From Bacteroidaceae bacterium (GTDB taxonomy: Bacteria > Bacteroidota > Bacteroidia > Bacteroidales > Bacteroidaceae): a stretch of 64,000 nt of DNA. The translations under genes and the position numbers were made by a program. Of the stretch, positions 43,768-52,736 are shown in pieces. The number at the start of each line of letters is the position of its first letter. Within the stretch, counting starts at the first letter, position 1. The stretch spans positions 116,248 to 180,247 of the forward strand of contig JAFXVZ010000033.1 in the NCBI GenBank assembly GCA_017534535.1, read 5' to 3'. The notes below the pieces were generated by a model. It was given only the letters and a program-made list of their open reading frames with translations. It had not been told where the DNA came from and did no database searches.

Positions 43768-45117
43768 TTACTCACCAATCGCCTGCTTATATGCCAAGAG
43801 TTTGTTTTGGTAGTCCGCATAAGCATCGGTGTATTTGTCATACGACTGCTGTTGCAATAGTTGAGCCTCGAGGAGGTCACTCATGGTTGAGATACCTGCT
43901 TGATAGTAGTCGCGATTCAGACGGAGGTTCTCATCGGCCTGTTCCACACTACGCTCAGCGATACCCAACTGCTGGTAACTTTCTTCTACATCATTCCATG
44001 CCTTCTGCATACGGATAATCAGCAATTCGGAGTTGTCATTGAGCTGATCCTGCGCCTTGGCAGTTTCTATTTTCTTACGTTTGATGGCATGAGAACCACC
44101 CCACCAATCAGATATAGGTATGCTGACGGTAGCGAACACCATACCGAAAGAATGACCTTTGTCTAACATATTGTGGTAGTTGTAGCCAGCGCCCACGCCA
44201 ACCGTAGGCAGGTTCTTGCCCACCTCCATCTTTTGTTGCAGTTTGGCAGCCTGCACTTGCTTTTCCAACAACTGATACTCTGCCGTATTGTGCAAAGCCA
44301 GTTCATGGTTTTGCTTCTGTGAGAGTGGAGAGGTTACTTCTGTATCGTAATCAAACTGGAAGTCTGTACTTTCTAAACCGCAATACTGGGCAATGAGCAT
44401 CTTCACCAAATTGAGTGCATTCTCCAACTTCAGCTTGCTGCTCTCTATCTCATTCTGTCGCAACTGAACTTGCAATAGGTCATTACGCATCGCTACACCA
44501 GCCTCTACAGCCACCGTCACATCCTTGCAGATATCAGCCAAAAGAGCTTGCGATGCCAACACCGTCTTCATCTTTTCCTCTAAGGTAACTCCTTGCCAGA
44601 AGTACGTCTCAATAGTTTTGGTCACCTCGTTCTCAGACAACTGCATCTGCAACTTGCTTGCCTCTTCACCCACCTTTGCCAGCTTATTGCCATTGATGAT
44701 TTGACCACCGGCAAACACAGGCTGAATGGCAGTAACACCGGCCATAACACCTTTCTTCATCATCGTCATACTCATGGGATTGGCCAGATCAGCCAACGCT
44801 TCAGGAGGCATCGACTGGGCCAATGCCATACCCAACGATTGTGGCATCATTTCACCCAAATTCATATCCATCTTTGCCATGCCATTATTAGTATGGAACC
44901 ATAACCCAGTACCGCTCACGGTAGGGAAGTACTTGGTAAACGCCTCCTTACGTTGCTCTTCTGCAGCATCCACTCCACGCTTGGCATTGCGTAGGGAGAT
45001 GTTGTTGTTGAGGGCAGAGTCGGTTAGTTGTTCCAACGTAAAACTCTGCTGAGCGATTGACCATTGACAATTGACGATTGACAATGCTATACCTAATATA
45101 TATTTGTACCTTTTCAT
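43768..45117 (-). CDS. TolC-family outer-membrane efflux protein
   Basis: A 449-residue outer-membrane factor with the typical two repeated OEP segments (EQLTDSALNNNISLRNAKRG and NLVKMLIAQYCGL; later AKAQDQLNDNSELLIIRMQ ... LRLNRDYYQAGISTMSDLLEAQ). It forms the outer-membrane duct of a tripartite pump with the RND and HlyD-type proteins encoded upstream on the same strand. Its signal peptide is unusual: residues about 11-20 (SIVNCQWSIA) are encoded by four units of the 7-bp repeat found elsewhere in the window. It is convergent with the C1 peptidase gene. Confidence 0.92.
   Translation of the reverse strand: MKRYKYILGIALSIVNCQWSIAQQSFTLEQLTDSALNNNISLRNAKRGVDAAEEQRKEAFTKYFPTVSGTGLWFHTNNGMAKMDMNLGEMMPQSLGMALAQSMPPEALADLANPMSMTMMKKGVMAGVTAIQPVFAGGQIINGNKLAKVGEEASKLQMQLSENEVTKTIETYFWQGVTLEEKMKTVLASQALLADICKDVTVAVEAGVAMRNDLLQVQLRQNEIESSKLKLENALNLVKMLIAQYCGLESTDFQFDYDTEVTSPLSQKQNHELALHNTAEYQLLEKQVQAAKLQQKMEVGKNLPTVGVGAGYNYHNMLDKGHSFGMVFATVSIPISDWWGGSHAIKRKKIETAKAQDQLNDNSELLIIRMQKAWNDVEESYQQLGIAERSVEQADENLRLNRDYYQAGISTMSDLLEAQLLQQQSYDKYTDAYADYQNKLLAYKQAIGE
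45058..45085. repeat. Heptamer array TTGACNA x4 inside the tolC signal-peptide region
   Basis: Four consecutive 7-base units (TTGACCA, TTGACAA, TTGACGA, TTGACAA) lie within codons about 11-20 of the TolC-family gene, where they translate on the minus strand as the hydrophobic SIVNCQWS segment. The same unit forms arrays at 48305, 59618, 63504 and 63954. Confidence 0.75.
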
Positions 45118-45127
45118 TGTTCATTAT

Positions 45128-48100
45128 TCATTTCATCGAAACTTTCCAATACACTACAGGCAATACCGTTACTACCATAATTAGCGAGCCAATGCCACCA
45201 GCAAAGATGGTAACACCTACTGGCATCCAGAACGACGACTGGGCGATAATCATTGGCACCACACCCACAGCTGTAGTGGCTGTAGTGAGGAAGATAGGTA
45301 CCATACGTCGTTTACCTGCATCGTATGCCGCCTGTTTCACAGCATTGTTATATGCCTTACGGTCGGTTTTCCAATCGCCATGCTCGGCAACATGCTTCTT
45401 CATCAAGTCGTTGGCATGTTCAAATATCAGAATTTCGTTACGCATAATCATACCCATCAACGTAATGAAACCCATCACAGACGTCAGACCCAAGGTGCGG
45501 TCCATCAAACCTAAGCCAATCAAGGCACCTGGCATCATCAAGCCCAAGGCAGCGATGCATACCGTGGTGATGCCATACTTCTTGAAGTTGAACAACAGGA
45601 AGAAGAAAATAATTACCATCGAGATGGCCACACCACCAAAGATTTGTGGCAGCGCCTCGGCATCATACTCAATCTCACCACCCACCTCGGTACGTACACC
45701 ATCAGGCAAATCCAACTCGTTCTCCAGGATATTGGCTATGCGACTCTCTACGGGAGCAGCATAAACACCTTGGGCAAATTGCCCCGTAACGGTAAGGCAA
45801 CGCTCACCACCGCGATGCATAATCCGACTTTCTTTCCAAGCAGGCTCAACCTTAGCGAATTGACGCACTGGCACACTACCATTAGCAGCAGAGTTGTTGC
45901 TGATGCCCTGCAAATTAGATGAAAGTATGGCAATAGGTGAGGTAATGCCCAAGTTCTCGATGTCAGAGTAAGTCAAGTCATGATCGTCCTTCACCACGAT
46001 AGGCAAATTGTAATCGCCTTCCCAAATTTCACCCACTTGCAGATCGCTGGTTGCTGTTGCCAAGCCTAAGGCAGCTGAAGTGCGATTGATACCCAACTGA
46101 GAAGCGATGATAGGATCCAGACTGATATTGACGATGGGTGTTGGCTCAAAGAAATCGCTGTGCACCCATTCCACCTCAGGCATCTCACGCATACGAGCCA
46201 TCAGTTGTTCGCTTGCTTCGTGCAGTGTTTCAATATCATCGCCATAAAAACGGTATTCCAACTCTGCCACTTCTAAGTAGTCTAATCGTTTGAAGCGGAT
46301 ATATGCCTCTGGGAACGCCTCGCTCCATTCCGGTTGGTATTTAGCCAACAGCTTTAGCGTAGCATCCTGTGATACTGTGTTGACGATGAATTGTGCATAG
46401 TTACGACCAGCCATCTGCGGTGCATATGTTACTTGGAATCGGGGCGATGAGCAGCCAATGAAGCTGGTAATACTGGTGATGTCCTTATCTTCCAACATCA
46501 CATTACGCAGGGAATCAGCAATCATACGGGTATCCTCCAAGCCCTTGCTGTCGGGCATGAATATCTCAACGGCAAATTGTTCACGGTCGGCGTATGGGAA
46601 TAAGCGGATTTTCAGAAAAGGAACAATGATACTGGAGAGTATCACTAATCCAATACCCCCCAGTATGGTAGCCCATGGATGGTGGAAGGTAAAGCCAAGC
46701 ACACGATTGTAGGTGTCTTGCACAATGTCAGTCAGCGAACGCTTGTCTTTTTTCTTCTTGTTCAGCACCTTATCGGGCTTGATAATCCACACTTCCAAGA
46801 ACGGAATGACCATTACTGCCAGGAAGAGCGATACCATCAGGTTGATAGTGATGGTTAATGGGAAATCAACCAGCGCATCATGGAATGCTCCCTTCATGGT
46901 GAGCAGCAAGGGGTAGAAGATGATGCAGATGCACAAGGTGGCCAGCATCATCGGCATGAAATACTGACTGGCCGACTCGATGGCAGCTTTCTTGGGCTCA
47001 TAGCCCTTGCCAATGTATTCCAGATAGCCATCAATCACTACAATGGCGTTATCCACCACCATTCCCAGCACCACAATCAAGGCGGCAAGTGTCACCATAT
47101 TCAGTTCGATGCCACAAAGGTACATCACTGACACAGAGATAAAAGTACTTATTGGTACCGTGATGGCAGCCACGATGGCAGAACGAAGGGGGAATAGCAA
47201 CAGCATCACCACCACAATGACTATCATGGAAATAATCAAGTCGCGTAAGAACGAGCTTACACTATCCCCCACCACTTTGGGTTGGTCGGCTATGCGGGTA
47301 ATCTTCACATCCTCGGGGAAGATGTTCTCACGGAAATCATCAAGCACCTCATCCACCTCATTGCCATACATCACGATGTTATTGCCAGGCACCATCTCCA
47401 TGGAAATCAGGATGCAAGGATGCCCGTTCTGCTCGATGTAGCTGTCGGATAAGTCATATTCACGAACCACTCGAGCCACATCACGAACTCTTACAATCTT
47501 GCCAGTAGCAGGGTCATTGTAGATAATTTGATTGGCTATCTCCTCCTCATTGTTTTCTACAGGTTCAATATGGATGGGGGTCTGTTGAGTATCGCCCACA
47601 ATGCTACCACTCAAGGTAGTAAGTCCTTGAGCCTGTAACTGTGACATTAGCGTCTGTTGACCGATACCGTATGCCTGTAAGCGTTGACGGTCAATGTACA
47701 GACTAATCTGTTCTTTTTTCTCACCGTAAATATTCACATTGGCCACCGACTCAATGCGACGCAGACGGTCACTCAGTTTGTCGCTATAGTCGTGCAACTC
47801 ACGATAACTACGCTGGTCACTCTCCACAGCAATGAGTAGGGCAGAGGTGTTGCCAAAGTCATCGTTCACCATCACTGTCAGTACGCCACTTGGCAAGCCC
47901 GACTTAAATGTGTTGATGCCGTGTTTCACCTTGCTCCATACCTCATCTTTATTATTCACCTCGTCATTCAGCCTTACCATCACGATGCTCAGTCCGTTCT
48001 GCGAGGTCGATGTGGTTTTCTTGCGGTTCACCTCCTCATAAGTAAAGAGGTAACGCTCCAGTGGCTTCGTCAGTTGTTCCTCTACCTCCTCAGCAGTAGC

Positions 48101-48274
48101 ACCAGGATAGACGCCAATCACCACCCCTTGACGGATGGTAAAAGCCGGAAACTCATCCTTGGGCATCACGTACATGCCATAGATGCCCATAAAGAAGAAG
48201 ATGACGACCAGTAGCAACGAAATGGAATAGTGTTCCAGCGGCCACTTAAACCAATTTATCTTTTTGTCATTCAT
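45128..48274 (-). CDS. RND-family efflux pump, inner-membrane permease
   Basis: A 1048-residue proton-driven transporter with the full RND layout: one N-terminal helix (EHYSISLLLVVIFFFMGIYG), a first periplasmic domain, a helix block with VVVLGMVVDNAIVVIDGYLE (motif A/TM4 region), a second helix near residue 545, a second periplasmic domain and the last block with GFITLMGMIMRNEILIFEHA. It resembles the heavy HAE/AcrB-like pumps rather than metal pumps. It exports drugs or other hydrophobic compounds with the HlyD-type and TolC-type partners. Gene order (adaptor, pump, channel) and 10-base spacing to tolC indicate an operon. Confidence 0.94.
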   Translation of the reverse strand: MNDKKINWFKWPLEHYSISLLLVVIFFFMGIYGMYVMPKDEFPAFTIRQGVVIGVYPGATAEEVEEQLTKPLERYLFTYEEVNRKKTTSTSQNGLSIVMVRLNDEVNNKDEVWSKVKHGINTFKSGLPSGVLTVMVNDDFGNTSALLIAVESDQRSYRELHDYSDKLSDRLRRIESVANVNIYGEKKEQISLYIDRQRLQAYGIGQQTLMSQLQAQGLTTLSGSIVGDTQQTPIHIEPVENNEEEIANQIIYNDPATGKIVRVRDVARVVREYDLSDSYIEQNGHPCILISMEMVPGNNIVMYGNEVDEVLDDFRENIFPEDVKITRIADQPKVVGDSVSSFLRDLIISMIVIVVVMLLLFPLRSAIVAAITVPISTFISVSVMYLCGIELNMVTLAALIVVLGMVVDNAIVVIDGYLEYIGKGYEPKKAAIESASQYFMPMMLATLCICIIFYPLLLTMKGAFHDALVDFPLTITINLMVSLFLAVMVIPFLEVWIIKPDKVLNKKKKDKRSLTDIVQDTYNRVLGFTFHHPWATILGGIGLVILSSIIVPFLKIRLFPYADREQFAVEIFMPDSKGLEDTRMIADSLRNVMLEDKDITSITSFIGCSSPRFQVTYAPQMAGRNYAQFIVNTVSQDATLKLLAKYQPEWSEAFPEAYIRFKRLDYLEVAELEYRFYGDDIETLHEASEQLMARMREMPEVEWVHSDFFEPTPIVNISLDPIIASQLGINRTSAALGLATATSDLQVGEIWEGDYNLPIVVKDDHDLTYSDIENLGITSPIAILSSNLQGISNNSAANGSVPVRQFAKVEPAWKESRIMHRGGERCLTVTGQFAQGVYAAPVESRIANILENELDLPDGVRTEVGGEIEYDAEALPQIFGGVAISMVIIFFFLLFNFKKYGITTVCIAALGLMMPGALIGLGLMDRTLGLTSVMGFITLMGMIMRNEILIFEHANDLMKKHVAEHGDWKTDRKAYNNAVKQAAYDAGKRRMVPIFLTTATTAVGVVPMIIAQSSFWMPVGVTIFAGGIGSLIMVVTVLPVVYWKVSMK

Positions 48275-48304
48275 ATTGTTCCTAAGTATTAGTCTGTTTT
48301 TAGT

Positions 48305-48374
48305 TCAATCGTCAATCGTTAATTGTCAATTGTCAATTGCCAATCGTCAATCGTCAATTGTCAATCGACAATCA
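48305..48374. repeat. Heptamer array TCAATYG x10 between the RND and HlyD genes
   Basis: Ten units of 7 bases: TCAATCG, TCAATCG, TTAATTG, TCAATTG, TCAATTG, CCAATCG, TCAATCG, TCAATTG, TCAATCG, ACAATCA. The last two cover the stop codon and final codons of the HlyD-type gene (48361 onward), so its C-terminal VIVD is repeat-derived. On the plus strand it points opposite to the array at 45058. Confidence 0.85.
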
Positions 48375-49389
48375 CCCTCGTTCCTTCACTCAGTTTCTGA
48401 TACCCCTCAGTCACTACTCGTTCTCCATCGGCAATGCCCTGTGTGATGGCAATGCGGGTGCCCATCGTCTGACCAACTGTCACAGCCTTGCGATGTGCTG
48501 TGTTGTCGGACGATACTACCCATACGAACAGTGAGCCGTCAGCACGCTTCTGTACACTCGTTACAGGCAGGGTAGGGATGGCAACTGACTCTCCTTCAGC
48601 AGTGCCCAATTGTACATTTGCTACCATGCCAGGCAACAGCTTTCGGTCAGTGTTCTCCACGTTGATGCGTACGGCATAGGTATGTGTCAATGCATCTGCT
48701 TGTACTCCTTTCTCAATCAGTCCACCATGTACCTGCTTGCCAGCAGCCTCTACGTTGATGATGGAAGTGGTGGTGTTGTCAATGTGTTTGATGTCAGCCT
48801 CTGGTACCGAAATCTTCACCTTAACGGTACTGATGTCCAGGATGGTCACTACAGCTTGTGATGGCATAGCTGTCTCTCCTGCATTCAGGTTCTTCTTACC
48901 TATGATGCCACTTACGGGAGCCCTCAGCTGACAATCGGCGAGGTTCTTTTTAGCAATGGCTAACTGTGATTCTGCTTGTGATACCTTGCTCTGAATCTCC
49001 ACCCATTTTACTTCTGGAAGTGAACCATTGTCGTGCAACATACCGTAACGTTTCAGGGCATCGTTGGCTTGCTCCATGGTAGATTCTGCCACTGCCAACA
49101 TATTGCGTGCTTGTGTATCGTCCATATCGGCAATGAGTTGTCCGCGACTGACTGCTTGTCCTTCACTTACCAACATGTGGCGTACTACCCCCATACTGGT
49201 GAAGCTCACGGCTGTACCTTCACGTTCCTCCACAATGCCCACATACGGTTTACTTGTACCATCGTTGGTCGATTTTACCACTTCCGTCTTTACACGGGTA
49301 GGTGCTTTCTCCTGTTTGTCATGGCCATTTCCGCAGCTTGTAGCAGTTAGTGCCATCGCCAGGAGACTCATCAAAATCTTTGATTTCAT
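48361..49389 (-). CDS. HlyD/AcrA-type periplasmic adaptor lipoprotein
   Basis: A 342-residue membrane-fusion protein. The N-terminus is a lipoprotein signal (LLAMALTATSC, Cys at residue 19). VSRGQLIADMDDTQA and LRAPVSGIIGKKNLNAGETA form the two lipoyl half-motifs, separated by a coiled-coil hairpin (LAVAESTMEQANDALKRYGM). A beta-barrel and membrane-proximal domain follow. It links the RND pump to the TolC channel. The stop codon falls inside a heptamer array. The start is followed upstream by a long gene-poor region with a hairpin and 23-bp repeats. Confidence 0.92.
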   Translation of the reverse strand: MKSKILMSLLAMALTATSCGNGHDKQEKAPTRVKTEVVKSTNDGTSKPYVGIVEEREGTAVSFTSMGVVRHMLVSEGQAVSRGQLIADMDDTQARNMLAVAESTMEQANDALKRYGMLHDNGSLPEVKWVEIQSKVSQAESQLAIAKKNLADCQLRAPVSGIIGKKNLNAGETAMPSQAVVTILDISTVKVKISVPEADIKHIDNTTTSIINVEAAGKQVHGGLIEKGVQADALTHTYAVRINVENTDRKLLPGMVANVQLGTAEGESVAIPTLPVTSVQKRADGSLFVWVVSSDNTAHRKAVTVGQTMGTRIAITQGIADGERVVTEGYQKLSEGTRVIVD

Positions 49390-49517
49390 GCTTATTATTG
49401 TTTTTTATTTATATCTTTTTTACCGCCTGCAAAATTCGTAACTTTCTATGGATTATCAAAGTTCTATACAGGATAAAATTTGGTTGATTTTACCCTTTTT
49501 CTTATTCCAGACAAAAG

Positions 49518-49550
49518 AAGAGGACATGATTATGGAAACCATGTCCTCTT
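49518..49550. terminator. Hairpin terminator between the amylase and efflux operons
   Basis: An 11-bp stem AAGAGGACATG / CATGTCCTCTT with an 11-base loop. It lies between the amylase stop and the efflux operon start, both on the minus strand, so it can end the amylase transcript; on that strand it is followed by CTTTTGTCTGG. Confidence 0.65.
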
Positions 49551-49569
49551 TATCAATGTATAGTCTGTT

Positions 49570-49628
49570 ACATTACTAATGTTTGTCTCACGACATTACT
49601 AATGTCTAAGCTGAGAGATTACTAATGT
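49570..49628. repeat. Three direct repeats of a palindrome, period 23 bases
   Basis: The 13-base palindrome ACATTACTAATGT occurs at 49570-49582 and 49593-49605; a third, slightly shorter copy ATTACTAATGT is at 49618-49628 and runs into the amylase stop codon. The copies are spaced by exactly 23 bases, close to two turns of the helix. The arrangement resembles a cooperative protein-binding site or a small repeat expansion. Confidence 0.7.
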
Positions 49629-51481
49629 CAAAGCTCCAACAACAACGTTTCGCGAGGCTGCATCTTCAGCTCTTTACCAAGCTGGATGGTCTTGCCTGTC
49701 AATACATCCTTGGCAGTGACATGCCTCTGTAAAATCTCAGCGTAGATACTCAAATCAGCAGTCGTCTCCTTATCGCTGCCATTCAGCATCACAAACACAG
49801 TCTTGTCATTCAGTTGACGGGCGTATGCATAAACACTATTCTCTACCAGGAAATGTGTCATGCTACCTTCACTGATTACCTTATTACCTTGACGCCAGTG
49901 CAAAATCGTTTTGTAGAAATCATAGCACTCGTTCTGTGCAGCGGTTCTGCCAGCAGCTGTAAACGCATTCTGCTTGTCACCTTTCCAGCCACCAGGGAAG
50001 TCCTTGCGTACATAGCCATCGCTCTTCGTTTTCACACCATTCATCAGAACCTCAGTGCCATAATACAATTGTGGGATGCGAGGTACGGTAAGCAACATCG
50101 TCATTGCCTGTTTCAGCGAAGCAAAGTCCTCACCTTCTTCCAGGAAACGATCCGTATCGTGGTTTTCGATGAACGTCAACACTGATAATGGGTTGGGGTA
50201 GAGAAAGTCATATACAAAATTGTTATACACTCGATCCAGTCCACGACCTTGCCCATCGCTCTGCTCCTTCTTCGCAATGTTCACCTTGTCGAAGAAGCTG
50301 AAATCCATTACTGTAGTCAGGTTACTGTTCAGAGGCTTAGCCAACTTAGAGTCCTTCTGGAACCAAGCTGTAAAGGCTGGCTCCGTAACCCATGACTCAC
50401 CCACCACATTGAAGTTCGGGTACTCCTTATTTATAATATACATCCACTGACTCATCGCCTGGTAGTCGGCATAAGGATAAGTATCCATGCGGATGCCATC
50501 GATATCTGCGTATTCCACCCACCAGATACTGGTTTGTAAGAGGTAAGTCATCACGTGTGGGTTATTCTGATTCAAATCTGGCATGGTACGTACAAACCAT
50601 CCATTTGCCATGCGGTCAAAGTCGTGCTTGGAGGCGTAAGGATCCACCACTGGTGTCAAGCGATAATTCGTCTGTACGAAGTTCTCTTGATAGTCGGAGT
50701 GATTGAACCAGTCGCGTGAAGGCATATCTTTCAACCAGACATGCTCACTGCCACAGTGGTTGAAGATCATATCCATCACCACCTTCAAGCCCTTCTGATG
50801 TGCCTTGGCAATCAACTGTTTATACTCCTCATTGGAGCCAAAGCGTGGATCCACCTTGTAATAATCTGTAGTGGCATAACCATGATAAGAACCTCCACGC
50901 ATATTGTTCTCCAACACAGGGGTAAACCACAATGCCGTTACGCCCAAGTCGGTGAAATAATCCAGGTGCTGCTCAATACCCTTCATGTCACCTCCATGGC
51001 GACTGTTCGGGTTACTGCGGTCCACCTTATAATCTGACATTCCCTTGATATTGTCAATGCTCTCGTCACCATTGGCAAAGCGGTCGGGCATAAGCAGGTA
51101 CAACACGTCACTGCTGTTGAACCCCACATGCTCTTCACCTTTCTTGGCACGAGCCTTCAGTTCATATTCCTGCTTCAATTCTTGCTTATCTTTTTTGAAG
51201 GTGAGCGTCATCTTACCTGGCTTGGCATCTTTGATATCCATGTACACCAATAGATAATTGCGACTCTCCAGCGTTACCGTGTTCGTTATCTCCACGCCAG
51301 GATAATTTGTGCTCACCTGAGAGAAACCGATATCATTGCCATACACCATCAGTTGAAGTTCATGGTGCTGCAAACCCGCATACCAGTAAGGTGGGTCAAT
51401 CTTGTTAATCGTTGCGGCATGGGAGGTGAAGCTGAGCATCAGCGCTCCCAACATAGAAAATAATTTCTTCATGGTATTCAT
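49628..51481 (-). CDS. Exported GH13 alpha-amylase family enzyme (neopullulanase/SusA-like)
   Basis: A 617-residue glycoside hydrolase with signal peptide MNTMKKLFSMLGALMLSFTSHA. Residues about 25-125 form an N-terminal Ig-like cyclomaltodextrinase domain (WYAGLQHHELQLMVYGNDIG). The catalytic barrel follows: MDMIFNHCG (region I), GIRMDTYPYA (nucleophile Asp), VVGESW (acid/base Glu) and IENHDTDRF (third Asp). A C-terminal beta domain ends the protein. It degrades alpha-glucans or maltodextrins in the periplasm, like SusA. Other sus genes are not adjacent. The in-frame ATG at 51472 is an alternative start. Confidence 0.9.
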   Translation of the reverse strand: MNTMKKLFSMLGALMLSFTSHAATINKIDPPYWYAGLQHHELQLMVYGNDIGFSQVSTNYPGVEITNTVTLESRNYLLVYMDIKDAKPGKMTLTFKKDKQELKQEYELKARAKKGEEHVGFNSSDVLYLLMPDRFANGDESIDNIKGMSDYKVDRSNPNSRHGGDMKGIEQHLDYFTDLGVTALWFTPVLENNMRGGSYHGYATTDYYKVDPRFGSNEEYKQLIAKAHQKGLKVVMDMIFNHCGSEHVWLKDMPSRDWFNHSDYQENFVQTNYRLTPVVDPYASKHDFDRMANGWFVRTMPDLNQNNPHVMTYLLQTSIWWVEYADIDGIRMDTYPYADYQAMSQWMYIINKEYPNFNVVGESWVTEPAFTAWFQKDSKLAKPLNSNLTTVMDFSFFDKVNIAKKEQSDGQGRGLDRVYNNFVYDFLYPNPLSVLTFIENHDTDRFLEEGEDFASLKQAMTMLLTVPRIPQLYYGTEVLMNGVKTKSDGYVRKDFPGGWKGDKQNAFTAAGRTAAQNECYDFYKTILHWRQGNKVISEGSMTHFLVENSVYAYARQLNDKTVFVMLNGSDKETTADLSIYAEILQRHVTAKDVLTGKTIQLGKELKMQPRETLLLEL

Positions 51482-51499
51482 TATATTAGTTCTATACCA

Positions 51500-51507
51500 C
51501 AAAGGTA
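51500..51507 (-). promoter_or_regulatory. Promoter -7 element TACCTTTG of the amylase gene
   Basis: On the minus strand TACCTTTG matches TAnnTTTG, 18 bases before the start codon at 51481. It sits just after the oadB terminator. Confidence 0.6.
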
Positions 51508-51512
51508 TAAAG

Positions 51513-51547
51513 AAAAGCGGAGAAAGCATCAAGCTTTCCCCGCTTTT
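51513..51547 (-). terminator. Terminator of the methylmalonyl-CoA decarboxylase operon
   Basis: The stem AAAAGCGGaGAAAGC / GCTTTCcCCGCTTTT has one mismatch and a 5-base loop. On the minus strand it is followed by CTTTAT, 24 bases after the oadB stop. Confidence 0.8.
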
Positions 51548-51570
51548 TTATCAGCGATTTAAAAGATTTT

Positions 51571-52731
51571 TTAAATCAAGAAGCCCAGCAATACACCGGC
51601 TGCTACAGCTGAACCGATCACACCGGCCACATTCGGACCCATAGCCTGCATCAGCAGGTAGTTGGATGGGTCGTACTCCAGACCTACGTTCTGAGAGATA
51701 CGGGCAGCATCAGGCACAGCAGATACACCTGCGTTACCGATCAATGGATTGATCTTGTTACCTTCTTTCAAGAACAGGTTGAAGAACTTCACGAATAGCA
51801 CACCAGAAGCGGTAGCAATGACGAATGACAATGCACCCAGACCGAAGATCAGCAGAGAGTTCACTGTGATGAACTCAGATGCCTGAGTAGAGCAACCTAC
51901 GGTGAAGCCCAGCAGGATGGTCACCACATCGATCAACTGATTACGTGCAGTCTCAGCCAGACGGCGGGTCACACCACTTTCCTTCAGCAAGTTACCGAAG
52001 AACAGCATACCCAGCAGAGGCAGACCTGAAGGTACCAGGAAGGCAGTCAGCAACAGACCTACGATTGGGAAGATTACCTTCTCGTTCTTAGAAACGGCTC
52101 TTGGAGGCTTCATGCGGATTACACGCTCCTTCTTCGTGGTAAGCAGTCGCATGATAGGTGGCTGGATCACAGGCACAAGTGCCATGTAAGAGTAAGCCGC
52201 CACAGCGATAGCACCCATCAAGTTTGGTGCCAGCTTACTGGAAAGGAAGATAGCGGTAGGACCGTCAGCACCACCGATGATACCGATAGCACCTGCCTGC
52301 TGAGGATCGAAGCCCAGCAACAGAGCCAGCATGTAAGCGCCAAAGATACCGAACTGAGCAGCAGCACCGATCAGCACCAGACGAGGCTGGGAAATCAAGG
52401 CTGAGAAGTCGGTCATAGCGCCAATGCCAAGGAAGATCAGTGGCGGATACCAGCCGTTAGTCACACCTCCGTATAGAATGTTGAATACGGAGTTAGATTC
52501 ATACACACCCACTTTCAGACCTGCGTCGAGGTTGAAAGGTACGTTACCTACCAAGATACCGAAACCAATTGGTACGAGCAACATAGGCTCGAACTCCTTG
52601 GTCACAGCCAGGTAGATGAATACCAAGCCTACAAGAATCATGATCCAGTTGCCCAGGGTTGCGTTAGCGTAACCCGTGTACTCCCAGAATGTCTGCAGGT
52701 TGGATCCTAAGAAACTAATAAATTCTCCCAT
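51571..52731 (-). CDS. oadB: Na+-translocating decarboxylase beta subunit (methylmalonyl-CoA decarboxylase)
   Basis: A 386-residue multi-spanning membrane protein (about nine helices). GAMTDFSALISQPRLVLIGA, GADGPTAIFLSSKLAPNL, GCSTQASEFITVNSLLIFG and NAGVSAVPDAARISQNVG are hallmark sequences of OadB/GcdB/MmdB proteins. The subunit releases CO2 from carboxybiotin and pumps Na+ outward. It is the last gene of the mce-mmdA-oadG-bccp-oadB cluster, five bases after the biotin-carrier gene. Together the complex decarboxylates (S)-methylmalonyl-CoA to propionyl-CoA. Confidence 0.94.
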   Translation of the reverse strand: MGEFISFLGSNLQTFWEYTGYANATLGNWIMILVGLVFIYLAVTKEFEPMLLVPIGFGILVGNVPFNLDAGLKVGVYESNSVFNILYGGVTNGWYPPLIFLGIGAMTDFSALISQPRLVLIGAAAQFGIFGAYMLALLLGFDPQQAGAIGIIGGADGPTAIFLSSKLAPNLMGAIAVAAYSYMALVPVIQPPIMRLLTTKKERVIRMKPPRAVSKNEKVIFPIVGLLLTAFLVPSGLPLLGMLFFGNLLKESGVTRRLAETARNQLIDVVTILLGFTVGCSTQASEFITVNSLLIFGLGALSFVIATASGVLFVKFFNLFLKEGNKINPLIGNAGVSAVPDAARISQNVGLEYDPSNYLLMQAMGPNVAGVIGSAVAAGVLLGFLI

Positions 52732-52736
52732 ATTCT

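Noticed and set aside
48264-48446. A short plus-strand frame translating to repeats of SIVN(C/R)Q
   Set aside because: It is only the translation of the heptamer array, which stays open in several frames; not a gene.
49400-49627. Missing gene in the gap between the adaptor and amylase genes
   Set aside because: No open frame with a plausible start exceeds a few dozen codons; the gap holds a hairpin and the 23-base repeats only.
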